From NCBI GenBank assembly GCA_900104375.1, contig LT629302.1, positions 3,392,480 to 3,456,479 on the forward strand: a stretch of DNA of 64,000 nt, given 5' to 3'. Source of the DNA: Flavobacteriaceae bacterium MAR_2010_188. GTDB lineage: Bacteria > Bacteroidota > Bacteroidia > Flavobacteriales > Flavobacteriaceae. Positions 55,221 through 63,592 of this stretch are shown here, piece by piece (positions within the stretch are counted from its first letter, which is position 1; each line of letters opens with the position of its first letter). Position numbers and translations under genes: made by a program. The notes under the pieces were generated by a model. That model saw only the letters and a list, made by a program, of their open reading frames with translations. It searched no databases and was not told where the DNA came from.

Positions 55221-56321
55221 ATGAACCTATTATTCAATCCACAAGTGCTCCTCGATTTTTTTAATGAGCATAGAATACTTTTTTCTGTATTTATATTTTC
55301 TACATCATTTATTATAACATTTTTAATTATTCCCAAGATAATTTTTGTAACCTTTAAAAGACGGCTATTAACGGAAGTTGGTTCAAGAAGTTCACATAAG
55401 GTTAGTACTCCAGTATTTGGAGGTGTAGCTTTTTTTATCACAATAATCTTGATTTTATCGGTGACCCAATCCATGTATCAAGAGTACCTTATTGGGAACC
55501 AAATAATTGCGGCTGTTACAATTCTTTTTATAGTTGGATTAAAAGATGACCTAGTTGTCTCCACAGCAAAGGCCAAATTAGTCAGTCAGATTATTGCCGT
55601 TACCTTTGTAGTATTCTTACCAGAATTAAATATTCTTAGTCTAAAAGGATTTTTAGGCATATATGAGATTGGATTTCTAAATATCTTTGCAATGTTATTC
55701 ATGCTCATGGTCATCAATGGTTATAATTTAATTGATGGAATAGATGGATTAGCCGCAATTATTGGGATTATTATTTGCGGGGCATTCGCCTATGTTTACT
55801 TCACTATCCATGATAATTTTTATTTCTTATTGAGTGTTACAGTTATTGGTTCATTGGCAGCCTTTTTACGCTATAATCTATCTAATACAAAGAAAAAACT
55901 TTTTATGGGTGATACAGGATCACTGATAATAGGTTTTATAATTGGATTACTTTCATTAAGATTTCTTACCCATCGCGATATTGTAACCTCCACAATTGGT
56001 TTATTAACGGAAAATAGTGTCCCTATAATAGTAGCAATTTTATGTGTGCTGATCTTTGATACTTCGAGGATAGTTATTTCGAGAATTCTTGAGAAAAAAC
56101 ATCCTTTTGAGGCAGATAGAAATCATGCTCATCATATCCTCTTGGATAGCGGTCTTTCTCATTTAAATTCTAGTCTCCTTCTAGGAGCTTTTAATATTGT
56201 GATGATAATCGTATTTTGGTCCTTGGGTGTTTACTTCTCTAGTTTTATCCTAGCGGCTTTACTGATATTATGTTTTATTGCTTACTTTTTTGTACTTAAT
56301 AAATTGAAAAAGAGGTATTAA
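55221..56321 (+). CDS. Undecaprenyl-phosphate GlcNAc-1-phosphate transferase (WecA/TagO-like)
   Basis: Starting at ATG 55221 it has 366 residues with about 10-11 membrane helices; a TTG at 55191 is a less likely start. The family sites are intact: GLKDD (Asp109, Asp110), NLIDGIDGLA (169-178), MGDTGS (Asp231) and the late FEADRNHAHHIL. It should move a sugar-1-phosphate to undecaprenyl phosphate and so start the glycan. A TATTTTTG -7 element lies at 55173-55180 without a clear -33 element. Confidence 0.92.
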   Translation: MNLLFNPQVLLDFFNEHRILFSVFIFSTSFIITFLIIPKIIFVTFKRRLLTEVGSRSSHKVSTPVFGGVAFFITIILILSVTQSMYQEYLIGNQIIAAVTILFIVGLKDDLVVSTAKAKLVSQIIAVTFVVFLPELNILSLKGFLGIYEIGFLNIFAMLFMLMVINGYNLIDGIDGLAAIIGIIICGAFAYVYFTIHDNFYFLLSVTVIGSLAAFLRYNLSNTKKKLFMGDTGSLIIGFIIGLLSLRFLTHRDIVTSTIGLLTENSVPIIVAILCVLIFDTSRIVISRILEKKHPFEADRNHAHHILLDSGLSHLNSSLLLGAFNIVMIIVFWSLGVYFSSFILAALLILCFIAYFFVLNKLKKRY

Positions 56322-56335
56322 AAAAGCTATATTTG
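56303..56335 (+). promoter_or_regulatory. Promoter of the export lipoprotein/co-polymerase genes
   Basis: ATTG at 56303-56306, 21 bases, then TATATTTG at 56328-56335. The -33 element lies inside the last codons of the WecA-like gene. The start is expected about 15 bases before the next ATG, so the export pair can be transcribed on its own. Confidence 0.65.
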
Positions 56336-56356
56336 CCCTCTGTTTTTAATTAGGTA

Positions 56357-57163
56357 ATGAGTGAAAAACCCTGTAATTCTATGGCTCACCGAAATAATCT
56401 GTATATACTTACGATAATTTCCTGTTTATTTATTCTTTCCTGTGGAACCAAAAAAGGGGTAATCTTTTTTGAAGATATCGATACCACTAAAGCTTTTATA
56501 AAGGAGAAATCACCGAATGTAGTTTATCAAATTAAGGATAGATTAGTAATCAGAGTTTCTTCACCTGACAATATCGGGGTGGCAAACTTTAATAAAAATG
56601 AAGAGGTAAGTTATAAATCGGGAGGGGATGGACTAACAACGAATGCGGTCTCTAGCGTACCTTATATAATAAACGATGAGGGTTTTATTGAATTTCCTAA
56701 ACTAGGTGTGATAAAAGTTGCGGGTCTCACCAAGAAAGAATTAGTTGATAACTTGAAGGAGAAATTAAGTATTTATATTAAAGTGCCATGGGTAGACGTT
56801 GAATTATTAACATTTAAAATATCCTTCCTAGGCGAAGTCGGTAGTCCTGGATCCTACGTGGTCGAGAATGAGAAGATCAATATCTTAGAGGCCATAGCCA
56901 TGGCTGGAGACGTAAATATAACGGGGAAACGAGATGAATTATTGGTCATGAGAGAGGTGGATGGTAAGACAACTTTTATCGAAGTAAACTTGCTGGATGA
57001 AAGTTTATTTAATTCAGAGGCTTATTACTTAAAGCAGAATGACATAGTTTATGTTCAGCCTATAGCACTGAGAACTCGTGAAATAGGTTGGGAAACCAGT
57101 GTTTTAAGATACACCGGTATTATAGCATTCGCTCTCTCCATTTACAGTATATTATCTCGATAA
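56357..57163 (+). CDS. Wza-like outer-membrane polysaccharide export lipoprotein
   Basis: A 268-residue OPX protein. Signal and lipobox end at FILSC (Cys29). A Poly_export domain covers about 45-135 (VYQIKDRLVIRVSSPD, FIEFPKLGVIKVAGLT), followed by an SLBB domain (ISFLGEVGSPGSYVVENEKINILEAI). The C-terminal helix (about 250-266, TGIIAFALSIYSILS) matches the Wza-type outer-membrane helix. It should form the exit channel for the glycan and partners with the co-polymerase encoded 16 bases downstream. Confidence 0.92.
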   Translation: MSEKPCNSMAHRNNLYILTIISCLFILSCGTKKGVIFFEDIDTTKAFIKEKSPNVVYQIKDRLVIRVSSPDNIGVANFNKNEEVSYKSGGDGLTTNAVSSVPYIINDEGFIEFPKLGVIKVAGLTKKELVDNLKEKLSIYIKVPWVDVELLTFKISFLGEVGSPGSYVVENEKINILEAIAMAGDVNITGKRDELLVMREVDGKTTFIEVNLLDESLFNSEAYYLKQNDIVYVQPIALRTREIGWETSVLRYTGIIAFALSIYSILSR

Positions 57164-57179
57164 TAGATTATAAAGATTA

Positions 57180-59546
57180 ATGAATATAACAGAGCAAGAT
57201 TCTTGGACGAGTAGAGATGTAAATGACGAGCGTATCAATATTCGTAACCAAGTTGAAAATTATTTAAAGAATTGGAAATGGTTCTTATTAGCTCTATTGA
57301 TTGGCCTAAGTTATGCCTATTATCAGATAAGAACTACAATTCCTCAATACAGCATAAATTCTTCTATCTTACTAAGAGGTGACCAAGAGGCTGGAATATC
57401 AGAAGCCGCAATAATTAGTGATTTAGGTATAAATACCGGTGCTAGTAATTATGTAACTGATGAAATAGAAATTCTCAAATCACGTACCTTGATGAGTCAA
57501 GTGGTTCGTGATCTTAGTTTAAATGTTGAATATATAAGCGAAGGATATCTGCGTACAAAAGAATTATATAAAAATTCTCCTATAAAATTTCATGTTCTAA
57601 AAGACTCATTATTAGATAATACTTCTGGTTATTTCGAAATAAAAGTCCTTAATCAATCCGAATTTATTTTTATTGAAAATGGAAACGAGAAGGATAAACC
57701 TCTTCAATTTAATATTTGGCATGACACTGCTAAAGGAAGCATTAAAATTGAATCATTGCTTAATATATCCCAATATAAGGGCAAAAATATAATAATTAGT
57801 ATAAGGGATATTTATTCAACAGTGGCGACATATCAGAATAGAGTTAACATCTTCTTTCCTAGTAAGTTATCGAGTATCATTCAGTTGAGTATGACATCTC
57901 CAGACAGAGAGAAAGCCATGGATATACTTAATAACCTTGTTACTCAGTACAATAATGACGCCCTCACAGATAAGAATCAAATTTCTAAGAATACATATGA
58001 GTTTATAAATGGTCGATTAGCTCTAATTGAAGACAGTTTATTTGCAACAGAGAAAGATTTCGAGCAGTTTAAAAAAAGCAATCAATTAGTGGATATAGCA
58101 AGTGAGGCGGAAATAAATTTGGCGGGGAGAGCTACTACAAAACAAGCTCGAGCGGATATGGAAACTGAACTACAGCTTGTTGACTATATGCGGGATTATA
58201 TTGGTAAGGACAATTTGGAGTTGATTCCATCCAAAATTGGTATTTCTGATATTCAAATCAATGGATTGATTTCTGAATATAATGCTTTATCTATTAAAAA
58301 ACAGGAGCTTTTAGAGAGTGTTGGTAACGAACATCCTCTAGTAATTGAGGCTGATGATAAACTTTTAGTTTTGAGATCAAACCTTATTAAAAATCTTGAC
58401 AACATGACTGCTTCCTTGTCTATTTCACTCGATGATATAAAAAGACAGGGACAAGATTACCAAGGTAATTTGGCATCCATACCTACCCAAGAGAGAGAAT
58501 TTCGGGATATTCAGAGACAGCAACAAATAAAAGAAACGCTTTATTTGTACTTATTGGAAAAAAGAGAAGAAACGGCAATTGCTATGTCTGCAAACTCCTC
58601 AAGCGCCAAGATTGTTGACAAGGCATATGCTTCTTTGGGCCCGGTGTTGCCGAACAAAAGAAGTATATATTTAAAGTGGTTCATTATTTCAATGGTATTT
58701 CCCTTTGTTATAATTTTTATCAAAAATCTTCTGGATACGAAGGTGAGGGAAACCAGGGACGTTGAAGTTAAAACCCGTAGACCAATCCTCGGAGAAATTC
58801 CGAAAAATAACTTGAAATCTCAATATATAGTCCATGAAACGGACAGATCCAACCTTGCCGAATCATTTAGATTATTAGATACAAACTTGGAGTTTTTATT
58901 AGCTGATAGCACCAAGGAGTGTAAAACAATATTAGTCACGTCAACAATTAGTAAAGAAGGGAAAACCTCGATTTCGATAAATGTTGCTCTTACACTGGCA
59001 TATTCTGGCAAGAAGGTTTTGCTAATGGAAATGGACCTTAGAGCGCCAAAAGTTCTGAGATATTTAGGAATGCCAAATTCCATAGGGATTAGTAATTATA
59101 TAAAAGATAAAGATGTTCAGGTTTCCGAAATCATTAAGACATCTGATTTATCAGAGAACTTCCACGTGATTTCTTCAGGGGATATACCCCCGAATCCTAC
59201 CGACATTTTAAAGACCAAGAGGTTAAAAATGCTAATTGAGGGCTTAACAGATAACTATGATTACATTATAATCGATACCGCACCAGTTAGTTTAGTTCCA
59301 GATACACTGTTATTAAGTCAATATGCAGACCTTTGTGCCTACGTTGTGCGAGCTAATTATTTAGATAAACGACTTCTTAAATATCCTGAAATGTTGGTGA
59401 AGGAAAAGCGATTTGATAATATCGCCTTTGTGATAAATAGTGTAGAACGTAAAAAGGGTTATGGTTACGGATATGGATATGGTTATGGCTATGGTCAGGA
59501 AATGCCTCTTCCGTGGTATAAACGCTTGCTGAAATTTAAAAAATAA
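57180..59546 (+). CDS. Wzc-like polysaccharide co-polymerase with tyrosine kinase domain
   Basis: A 788-residue inner-membrane protein. A first membrane helix lies at about 35-52, then a long periplasmic Wzz-type coiled region, a second helix at about 497-517, and a cytoplasmic BY-kinase. Kinase sites: Walker A TISKEGKTS (about 589-597), Walker A' VLLMEMDLRAP, Walker B DYIIIDTAP (about 693). The C-terminus has an exact G(YG)6 repeat (760-772), the likely autophosphorylation cluster, in an unusually regular form. It controls chain length and works with the Wza-like lipoprotein. Confidence 0.93.
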   Translation: MNITEQDSWTSRDVNDERINIRNQVENYLKNWKWFLLALLIGLSYAYYQIRTTIPQYSINSSILLRGDQEAGISEAAIISDLGINTGASNYVTDEIEILKSRTLMSQVVRDLSLNVEYISEGYLRTKELYKNSPIKFHVLKDSLLDNTSGYFEIKVLNQSEFIFIENGNEKDKPLQFNIWHDTAKGSIKIESLLNISQYKGKNIIISIRDIYSTVATYQNRVNIFFPSKLSSIIQLSMTSPDREKAMDILNNLVTQYNNDALTDKNQISKNTYEFINGRLALIEDSLFATEKDFEQFKKSNQLVDIASEAEINLAGRATTKQARADMETELQLVDYMRDYIGKDNLELIPSKIGISDIQINGLISEYNALSIKKQELLESVGNEHPLVIEADDKLLVLRSNLIKNLDNMTASLSISLDDIKRQGQDYQGNLASIPTQEREFRDIQRQQQIKETLYLYLLEKREETAIAMSANSSSAKIVDKAYASLGPVLPNKRSIYLKWFIISMVFPFVIIFIKNLLDTKVRETRDVEVKTRRPILGEIPKNNLKSQYIVHETDRSNLAESFRLLDTNLEFLLADSTKECKTILVTSTISKEGKTSISINVALTLAYSGKKVLLMEMDLRAPKVLRYLGMPNSIGISNYIKDKDVQVSEIIKTSDLSENFHVISSGDIPPNPTDILKTKRLKMLIEGLTDNYDYIIIDTAPVSLVPDTLLLSQYADLCAYVVRANYLDKRLLKYPEMLVKEKRFDNIAFVINSVERKKGYGYGYGYGYGYGQEMPLPWYKRLLKFKK

Positions 59547-59554
59547 AGCTCATT

Positions 59555-59590
59555 CTACTTTTTATCGACGAAATACTACATTTTATCGAT
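59555..59590 (+). promoter_or_regulatory. Direct repeat, candidate activator site
   Basis: CTACTTTTTATCGAC (59555-59569) and CTACATTTTATCGAT (59576-59590) differ at two of 15 positions. They are 21 bases apart, two helical turns, and end four bases before the -33 element. This is the position expected for a dimeric activator, for which the NarL-type regulator downstream is a candidate. Confidence 0.55.
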
Positions 59591-59593
59591 TAA

Positions 59594-59626
59594 ATTGTTT
59601 AATATTGTTCCGTTAACATATTTTTG
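59594..59626 (+). promoter_or_regulatory. Promoter of the secreted-peptide/two-component genes
   Basis: ATTG at 59594-59597, 21 bases, then TATTTTTG at 59619-59626. The leader to the peptide ATG is about 195 bases. It contains a GCATC-CGC-GATGC hairpin (59765-59777) and a distant AACACTT/AAGTGTT pairing. Confidence 0.7.
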
Positions 59627-59826
59627 TTGCCCTTCTTAAGTCTTAAACACTTGAGAGATTATTTAATCCAAGTTTATGTCCTAATCGCTCCCTCCTTAGA
59701 TTACGACTACAGAACATATTAAGTGTTCTAATCAAAAATTAATTATCCATTCCCTTCCCTCAACGCATCCGCGATGCATTTGTTATTACAATTAATTTAA
59801 CTGATTATAACCTTAAAATTAAACTT

Positions 59827-60003
59827 ATGAAAACTTTAAAAATTACTTTTTTATTAGTAGCAGTGGTACTTCTTGCAATGTCTGGTGTTAGCAGTGATAG
59901 TTTTAAAAAAGACAACAATGTGAAGATAGACACTAACAATGTTGAGCTTAATCTTTTAACTCACGAAAGATCAGCTAAAACCAGCGTCCCGACAAACTCG
60001 TAG
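59827..60003 (+). CDS. 58-residue secreted peptide
   Basis: ATG AAA ACT ... TAG, 58 residues. MKTLKITFLLVAVVLLAMSG is a typical signal peptide; the mature part is about 36 residues, polar, without Cys (DSFKKDNNVKIDTNNVE, then LLTHERSAKTSVPTNS). A promoter and leader precede it. It lies 58 bases upstream of a histidine kinase with a predicted periplasmic TPR domain, on the same strand. A role as ligand or accessory of that kinase is inference. No family recognised. Confidence 0.65.
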   Translation: MKTLKITFLLVAVVLLAMSGVSSDSFKKDNNVKIDTNNVELNLLTHERSAKTSVPTNS

Positions 60004-60061
60004 TACTTATATATTATTTTGTGAAATAGTTTAAATTTGGAGAGATATACTCTTTTCAAAT

Positions 60062-62116
60062 TTGAACTTTAAGCACCTAATCTTTTCGATTTTTCAATTA
60101 TTTGGATTCTTCTGTTATTCACAAACAGATGAATCCATCCTAAATGGTCAGCAAAAACTCAGGAATTCTCTTAATGTAATTCAGAGATTGAGGGTGCTTT
60201 CAAATGACAATGACAAAACTCCTGAAGAACGTATCGCTCTTGCTGACAGGGCCTATAAGCTATCGAACGAGTCTAAAATAGATACCACAATTCTACTAAG
60301 CAGTCGTAATCTAGCTTACCAGTACATGATATTTTCAGAGTTTGAGAATCATCGAAAAATCTCTTATCACAATCTAAATCTTTCCAAAAAATTAAAGGAC
60401 ACGTTAGCATTGGCGTATACAAGAGACAATCTTGGTTACAATTATTTTATAAATAGAGAGCTAGACAGCGCATATTACTACTATTCCTTTGCATTAAAGG
60501 ATTATGAGAGCTTGAAAATTGTTAAAAACCGAATTCGGGTACTAATTGACTTAGCCAGTATATTTAAAGATGAGAAAGATTATGTAGGAAGTGATGAATT
60601 TCTTATTGAGGCTCTATCCCTTGCTAATTCTTTAGAAAAGTCTCAAATCGTCTTAGATTATAAAAGACACGTATATGACTTATTTGCTCGTAATTCGTTG
60701 GCTCAAGACGATTTTGACCAAGCAATTAAGTATCATGAACTGGCCATTGAAACCGCAGACCAACTTCCCTACGGGAATTTGTACAAAATGTGGTCCTACA
60801 ACAACCTAGCTTGGGTCTACAGAAGGAAAGAGAATTTTGATAAAGCCCTAGAGCTTTACAATATCATTTTAGAAGATGATGAAATCTTCGAAGATGATCC
60901 AGCGTCATATCCACTAGTTCTTGAGAATATCGCTTACACCCGCTATCTGCGTGGGGACAAGGACAAGGATAGTATTGAAAGGACATTTCAAAAAGCAATA
61001 GCCTTAAGTAAGGAATTTGAAGACAAATCTGTTGAGCTTTCCGTTGCTGTCGATATGGCCAAATTTTATTTGAATGAGCAAAAGACAGATTCCACTCTTA
61101 AATATGGAAAATTAGGATATAAAATAGGTAGAGAAATCACAGAGAATGAAATCCTGCTTGATGTTTTGATGGTGCTGTCTAAAGTAGAAGATGAAAAAGA
61201 TAGTAAAATGTATTTGAATGAATATATTCAATTAAATGACAGCATTCTAAAAAAGGAACGTAGCGCTCGGAATAAATATGCGCGGATAAAGTTTCAAACT
61301 GATGAGATAGAAAAGGAAAATGCCATGATTGAAGAACAAAGAAAATGGCTGGTCTTGTTCTCTTTAGGATTGATACTAACTTCTATTCTAGTTTATATAA
61401 TCTATACTCAAAGATCCAAAAACAAAGAACTTCAATTTGCTCAGGATCAACAAAAATCTAATGAAGAGATTTATAATCTTCTGTTAACTCAGCAAGACAA
61501 AGTCGATGAAGCTAGGGCCAACGAAAAGAAGCGCATCAGTCAAGAAATTCATGATGGTATATTAGGTCGAATGTTTGGCGTGAGATTAAGTTTGGACAGT
61601 CTTAACTTTAATTCTGGTCCCGATGCCATAAAAAACCGCTCTCATTATATTTCAGAACTAAAAACGATTGAAGATGATATGCGTAAAGTATCACACGATT
61701 TAAATACGGATTTTGTTTCTGGCTCAGGGTTTATAGGTATTCTCGAAGAATTGATACAGAAGCAAACACTGGCTTATAATCTTAAATATAACTTTGACTT
61801 TAGGGACGATATTAGTTGGGAATACGTGCCCAATAAAGTGAAAATTAATATCTATAGAATCATCCAAGAAGTACTTCAGAATATTTATAAACATGCCGGC
61901 GCAGAGAAGGTGTGGATTAGCATTTTACTAAATAATGATGTAATTTGCTTAAACCTGAGAGACGATGGAAAAGGTTTTGATACAGCCAAGGGTAAGAAAG
62001 GTATTGGGCTTAAGAATATAACTTCGCGCACCAAAGAGATTGATGGGAAGATAAATATTCAGTCCACAATACATGAAGGTACATCAGTAGAGATAAGAGT
62101 TCCATATAAATCATAA
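60062..62116 (+). CDS. Sensor histidine kinase with periplasmic TPR domain (TTG start)
   Basis: A 684-residue kinase. Signal peptide (about 1-20), TPR-like helical repeats (about 60-400, e.g. ALAYTRDNLGYNYFINRELD and YNNLAWVYRRKENFDKALEL), a membrane helix (about 428-450), a coiled linker, then a HisKA_3 domain with EKKRISQEIHDG (His497) and a HATPase_c domain (QEVLQNIYKHAG, LRDDGKGFD, KGIGLKNI). The start is TTG inside a TTCAAATTTGAA palindrome (60055-60066); no ATG is available. It should phosphorylate the regulator encoded 2 bases downstream. TPRs bind peptides or proteins, so the secreted peptide upstream is a candidate signal. Confidence 0.9.
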   Translation: MNFKHLIFSIFQLFGFFCYSQTDESILNGQQKLRNSLNVIQRLRVLSNDNDKTPEERIALADRAYKLSNESKIDTTILLSSRNLAYQYMIFSEFENHRKISYHNLNLSKKLKDTLALAYTRDNLGYNYFINRELDSAYYYYSFALKDYESLKIVKNRIRVLIDLASIFKDEKDYVGSDEFLIEALSLANSLEKSQIVLDYKRHVYDLFARNSLAQDDFDQAIKYHELAIETADQLPYGNLYKMWSYNNLAWVYRRKENFDKALELYNIILEDDEIFEDDPASYPLVLENIAYTRYLRGDKDKDSIERTFQKAIALSKEFEDKSVELSVAVDMAKFYLNEQKTDSTLKYGKLGYKIGREITENEILLDVLMVLSKVEDEKDSKMYLNEYIQLNDSILKKERSARNKYARIKFQTDEIEKENAMIEEQRKWLVLFSLGLILTSILVYIIYTQRSKNKELQFAQDQQKSNEEIYNLLLTQQDKVDEARANEKKRISQEIHDGILGRMFGVRLSLDSLNFNSGPDAIKNRSHYISELKTIEDDMRKVSHDLNTDFVSGSGFIGILEELIQKQTLAYNLKYNFDFRDDISWEYVPNKVKINIYRIIQEVLQNIYKHAGAEKVWISILLNNDVICLNLRDDGKGFDTAKGKKGIGLKNITSRTKEIDGKINIQSTIHEGTSVEIRVPYKS

Positions 62117-62118
62117 GA

Positions 62119-62787
62119 ATGAATCAGTTGCGCATTTTAATGGTAGACGACCATCCGATAATTATAGAGGGTTATCAAAATGTGCTAATGGCAACCAAAA
62201 AAGATAATCAAACTCTTATTATAGAAACAGCAAATACCTGCGATCAAGCGGTGTTATTGATTAATAAGTCTTCAAAGGAAATACCATATGATCTTTGCTT
62301 TTTTGATATAAGTTTACCTCCATCTGCAGATGGCACCGTGACTTCAGGTGAAGATTTGGCAATATTGGCAAAGCAAAAGCTTCCGAATGCCAAAATCATT
62401 ATCCTTACGATGTTTAATGAATCATTCCGGATACATAATATCATTAAAGAGGTTAACCCCGACGGTTTTTTAATTAAAAGTGATTTAACCTCGAGCGAAC
62501 TTGCAGAGGCTTTTCAACATATATTGGTTGCGCCACCTTATTATAGTAGTACCGTGAGTAACTACCTAAAAAAATCCATAACAAACGATATTTATGTGGA
62601 TGATATAAATAGAAAAATACTTCATCTTCTGTCCCAAGGGATAAAAACGCGTAGTCTAAAGGACCATATCGATTTGAGTATGAGTGCTATTGAAAAGAGA
62701 AAGAAACAACTTAAATTATTGTTCTCGGTTTACGACGGTAGAGATGAATCTCTCTTAGAAGAGGCAAGAAGTAAGGGCTTTATTTAG
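62119..62787 (+). CDS. Response regulator, NarL/LuxR type
   Basis: A 222-residue regulator. The receiver domain has Asp10-Asp11, phospho-acceptor Asp63 (CFFDISLP), the Thr in ILTMF and the Lys in FLIKSD. A longer than usual loop (PPSADGTVTSGED) follows the phospho-site. The C-terminal part (about 155-215) looks like a helix-turn-helix (ILHLLSQGIKTRSLKDHIDLS, then IEKRKKQLK) but is divergent from canonical LuxR domains. It is coupled to the histidine kinase. Confidence 0.88.
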   Translation: MNQLRILMVDDHPIIIEGYQNVLMATKKDNQTLIIETANTCDQAVLLINKSSKEIPYDLCFFDISLPPSADGTVTSGEDLAILAKQKLPNAKIIILTMFNESFRIHNIIKEVNPDGFLIKSDLTSSELAEAFQHILVAPPYYSSTVSNYLKKSITNDIYVDDINRKILHLLSQGIKTRSLKDHIDLSMSAIEKRKKQLKLLFSVYDGRDESLLEEARSKGFI

Positions 62788-62977
62788 ATATGTTAAAGTT
62801 TTGACTTTAATAGATTTTTAAATCACCTGTATCGCTTGCTCTGACCCAATAGTACGGTTTTTCCACATCATATTTACGGTTTTTCCGCATCTAGAAGATG
62901 CAACTTATATCTACATTCGAAGTATTCAACAATAGATTAATCCTCGAAAATATTTGTTGAGTTAATAGCAAATCCCG
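62788..62977. other. Non-coding gap with direct repeats
   Basis: No frame of interest. It carries two copies of TACGGTTTTTCC-A/G-CATC (annotated separately) and a GCATCT-AGA-AGATGC hairpin (62887-62901). The rest is AT-rich and unremarkable. Confidence 0.5.
62853..62891. repeat. 17-bp direct repeat, operator-like
   Basis: TACGGTTTTTCCACATC (62853-62869) and TACGGTTTTTCCGCATC (62875-62891), 22 bases apart. Each unit is itself nearly an inverted repeat (TACGG, five T, CCGCA). The spacing and form are those of a regulator binding site, but no promoter follows. Confidence 0.5.
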
Positions 62978-63011
62978 AAAACCTGATGTCACCCCCCTGA
63001 GATCAGGTTTT
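62978..63011. terminator. Bidirectional terminator
   Basis: AAAACCTGAT pairs perfectly with ATCAGGTTTT (10 bp, 14-base loop). A runs on one side and T runs on the other let it end both the response regulator gene and the convergent DUF456 gene. Confidence 0.8.
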
Positions 63012-63017
63012 ATCGTT

Positions 63018-63515
63018 TTAGAAAATCTCTCCTGAAAATTTAATAAGCTTCACGATAAAGAGGCCGAGATATATCATACACACTAAAAACTTTATAAAAG
63101 TTGAAGCCAAAAAACCAAGGAATGAGCCTATTGCAGCTTTAAAGGCAATATTAAAGTCATTTTTATTTATCATTTCTCCAATAAGCGCTCCCACAAATGG
63201 ACCTATTATGATTCCGCCCGGTATGGGTGCGATAATTCCAACTAATAGACCAACTGTAGTACCGATCATCCCGGCTTTTGATCCGCCAAACTTTTTCGTT
63301 CCTGCGGCAGGTATCACATAATCTAAAATTGAAATTATTAAAGCGATAACGCCCGTAATAATCAAAAAAGTCCAATTAATTGGTATTGAAGGAGCAAGAT
63401 AAAAAACTAATAGACCAACCCAACTTGTAATCGGTCCCGGTATAATTGGCAAAAAACTTCCTAGCACTCCCAACACCATCAAGATTCCTGCTAAAACGAT
63501 AAGAAATTCATCCAT
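63018..63515 (-). CDS. DUF456 membrane protein
   Basis: A 165-residue, very hydrophobic protein with about five membrane segments. LGSFLPIIPGPITSWVGLLV near the N-terminus and the Gly-rich GGIIIGPFVGALIGE segment (about 97-115) are the DUF456 signature. Function is unknown. Its start is 14 bases from the first BlaI-type operator, so the repressor encoded on the other strand may control it too. Confidence 0.88.
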   Translation of the reverse strand: MDEFLIVLAGILMVLGVLGSFLPIIPGPITSWVGLLVFYLAPSIPINWTFLIITGVIALIISILDYVIPAAGTKKFGGSKAGMIGTTVGLLVGIIAPIPGGIIIGPFVGALIGEMINKNDFNIAFKAAIGSFLGFLASTFIKFLVCMIYLGLFIVKLIKFSGEIF

Positions 63516-63529
63516 ATAAATACTTTTGT

Positions 63530-63570
63530 AACTAAATAATTAGTTTAAACTAAAAAATTAGTTATATTTG
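63530..63570 (+). promoter_or_regulatory. Tandem palindromic operators over the BlaI-type promoter
   Basis: Two 16-bp palindromes, AACTAAATAATTAGTT (63530-63545) and AACTAAAAAATTAGTT (63548-63563), 18 bases apart. The second runs into the -7 element TATATTTG (63563-63570). A dimeric repressor bound here would block RNA polymerase, which fits self-repression by the BlaI-type protein. Confidence 0.75.
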
Positions 63571-63592
63571 AATAATTAATCGCAACAAGATA

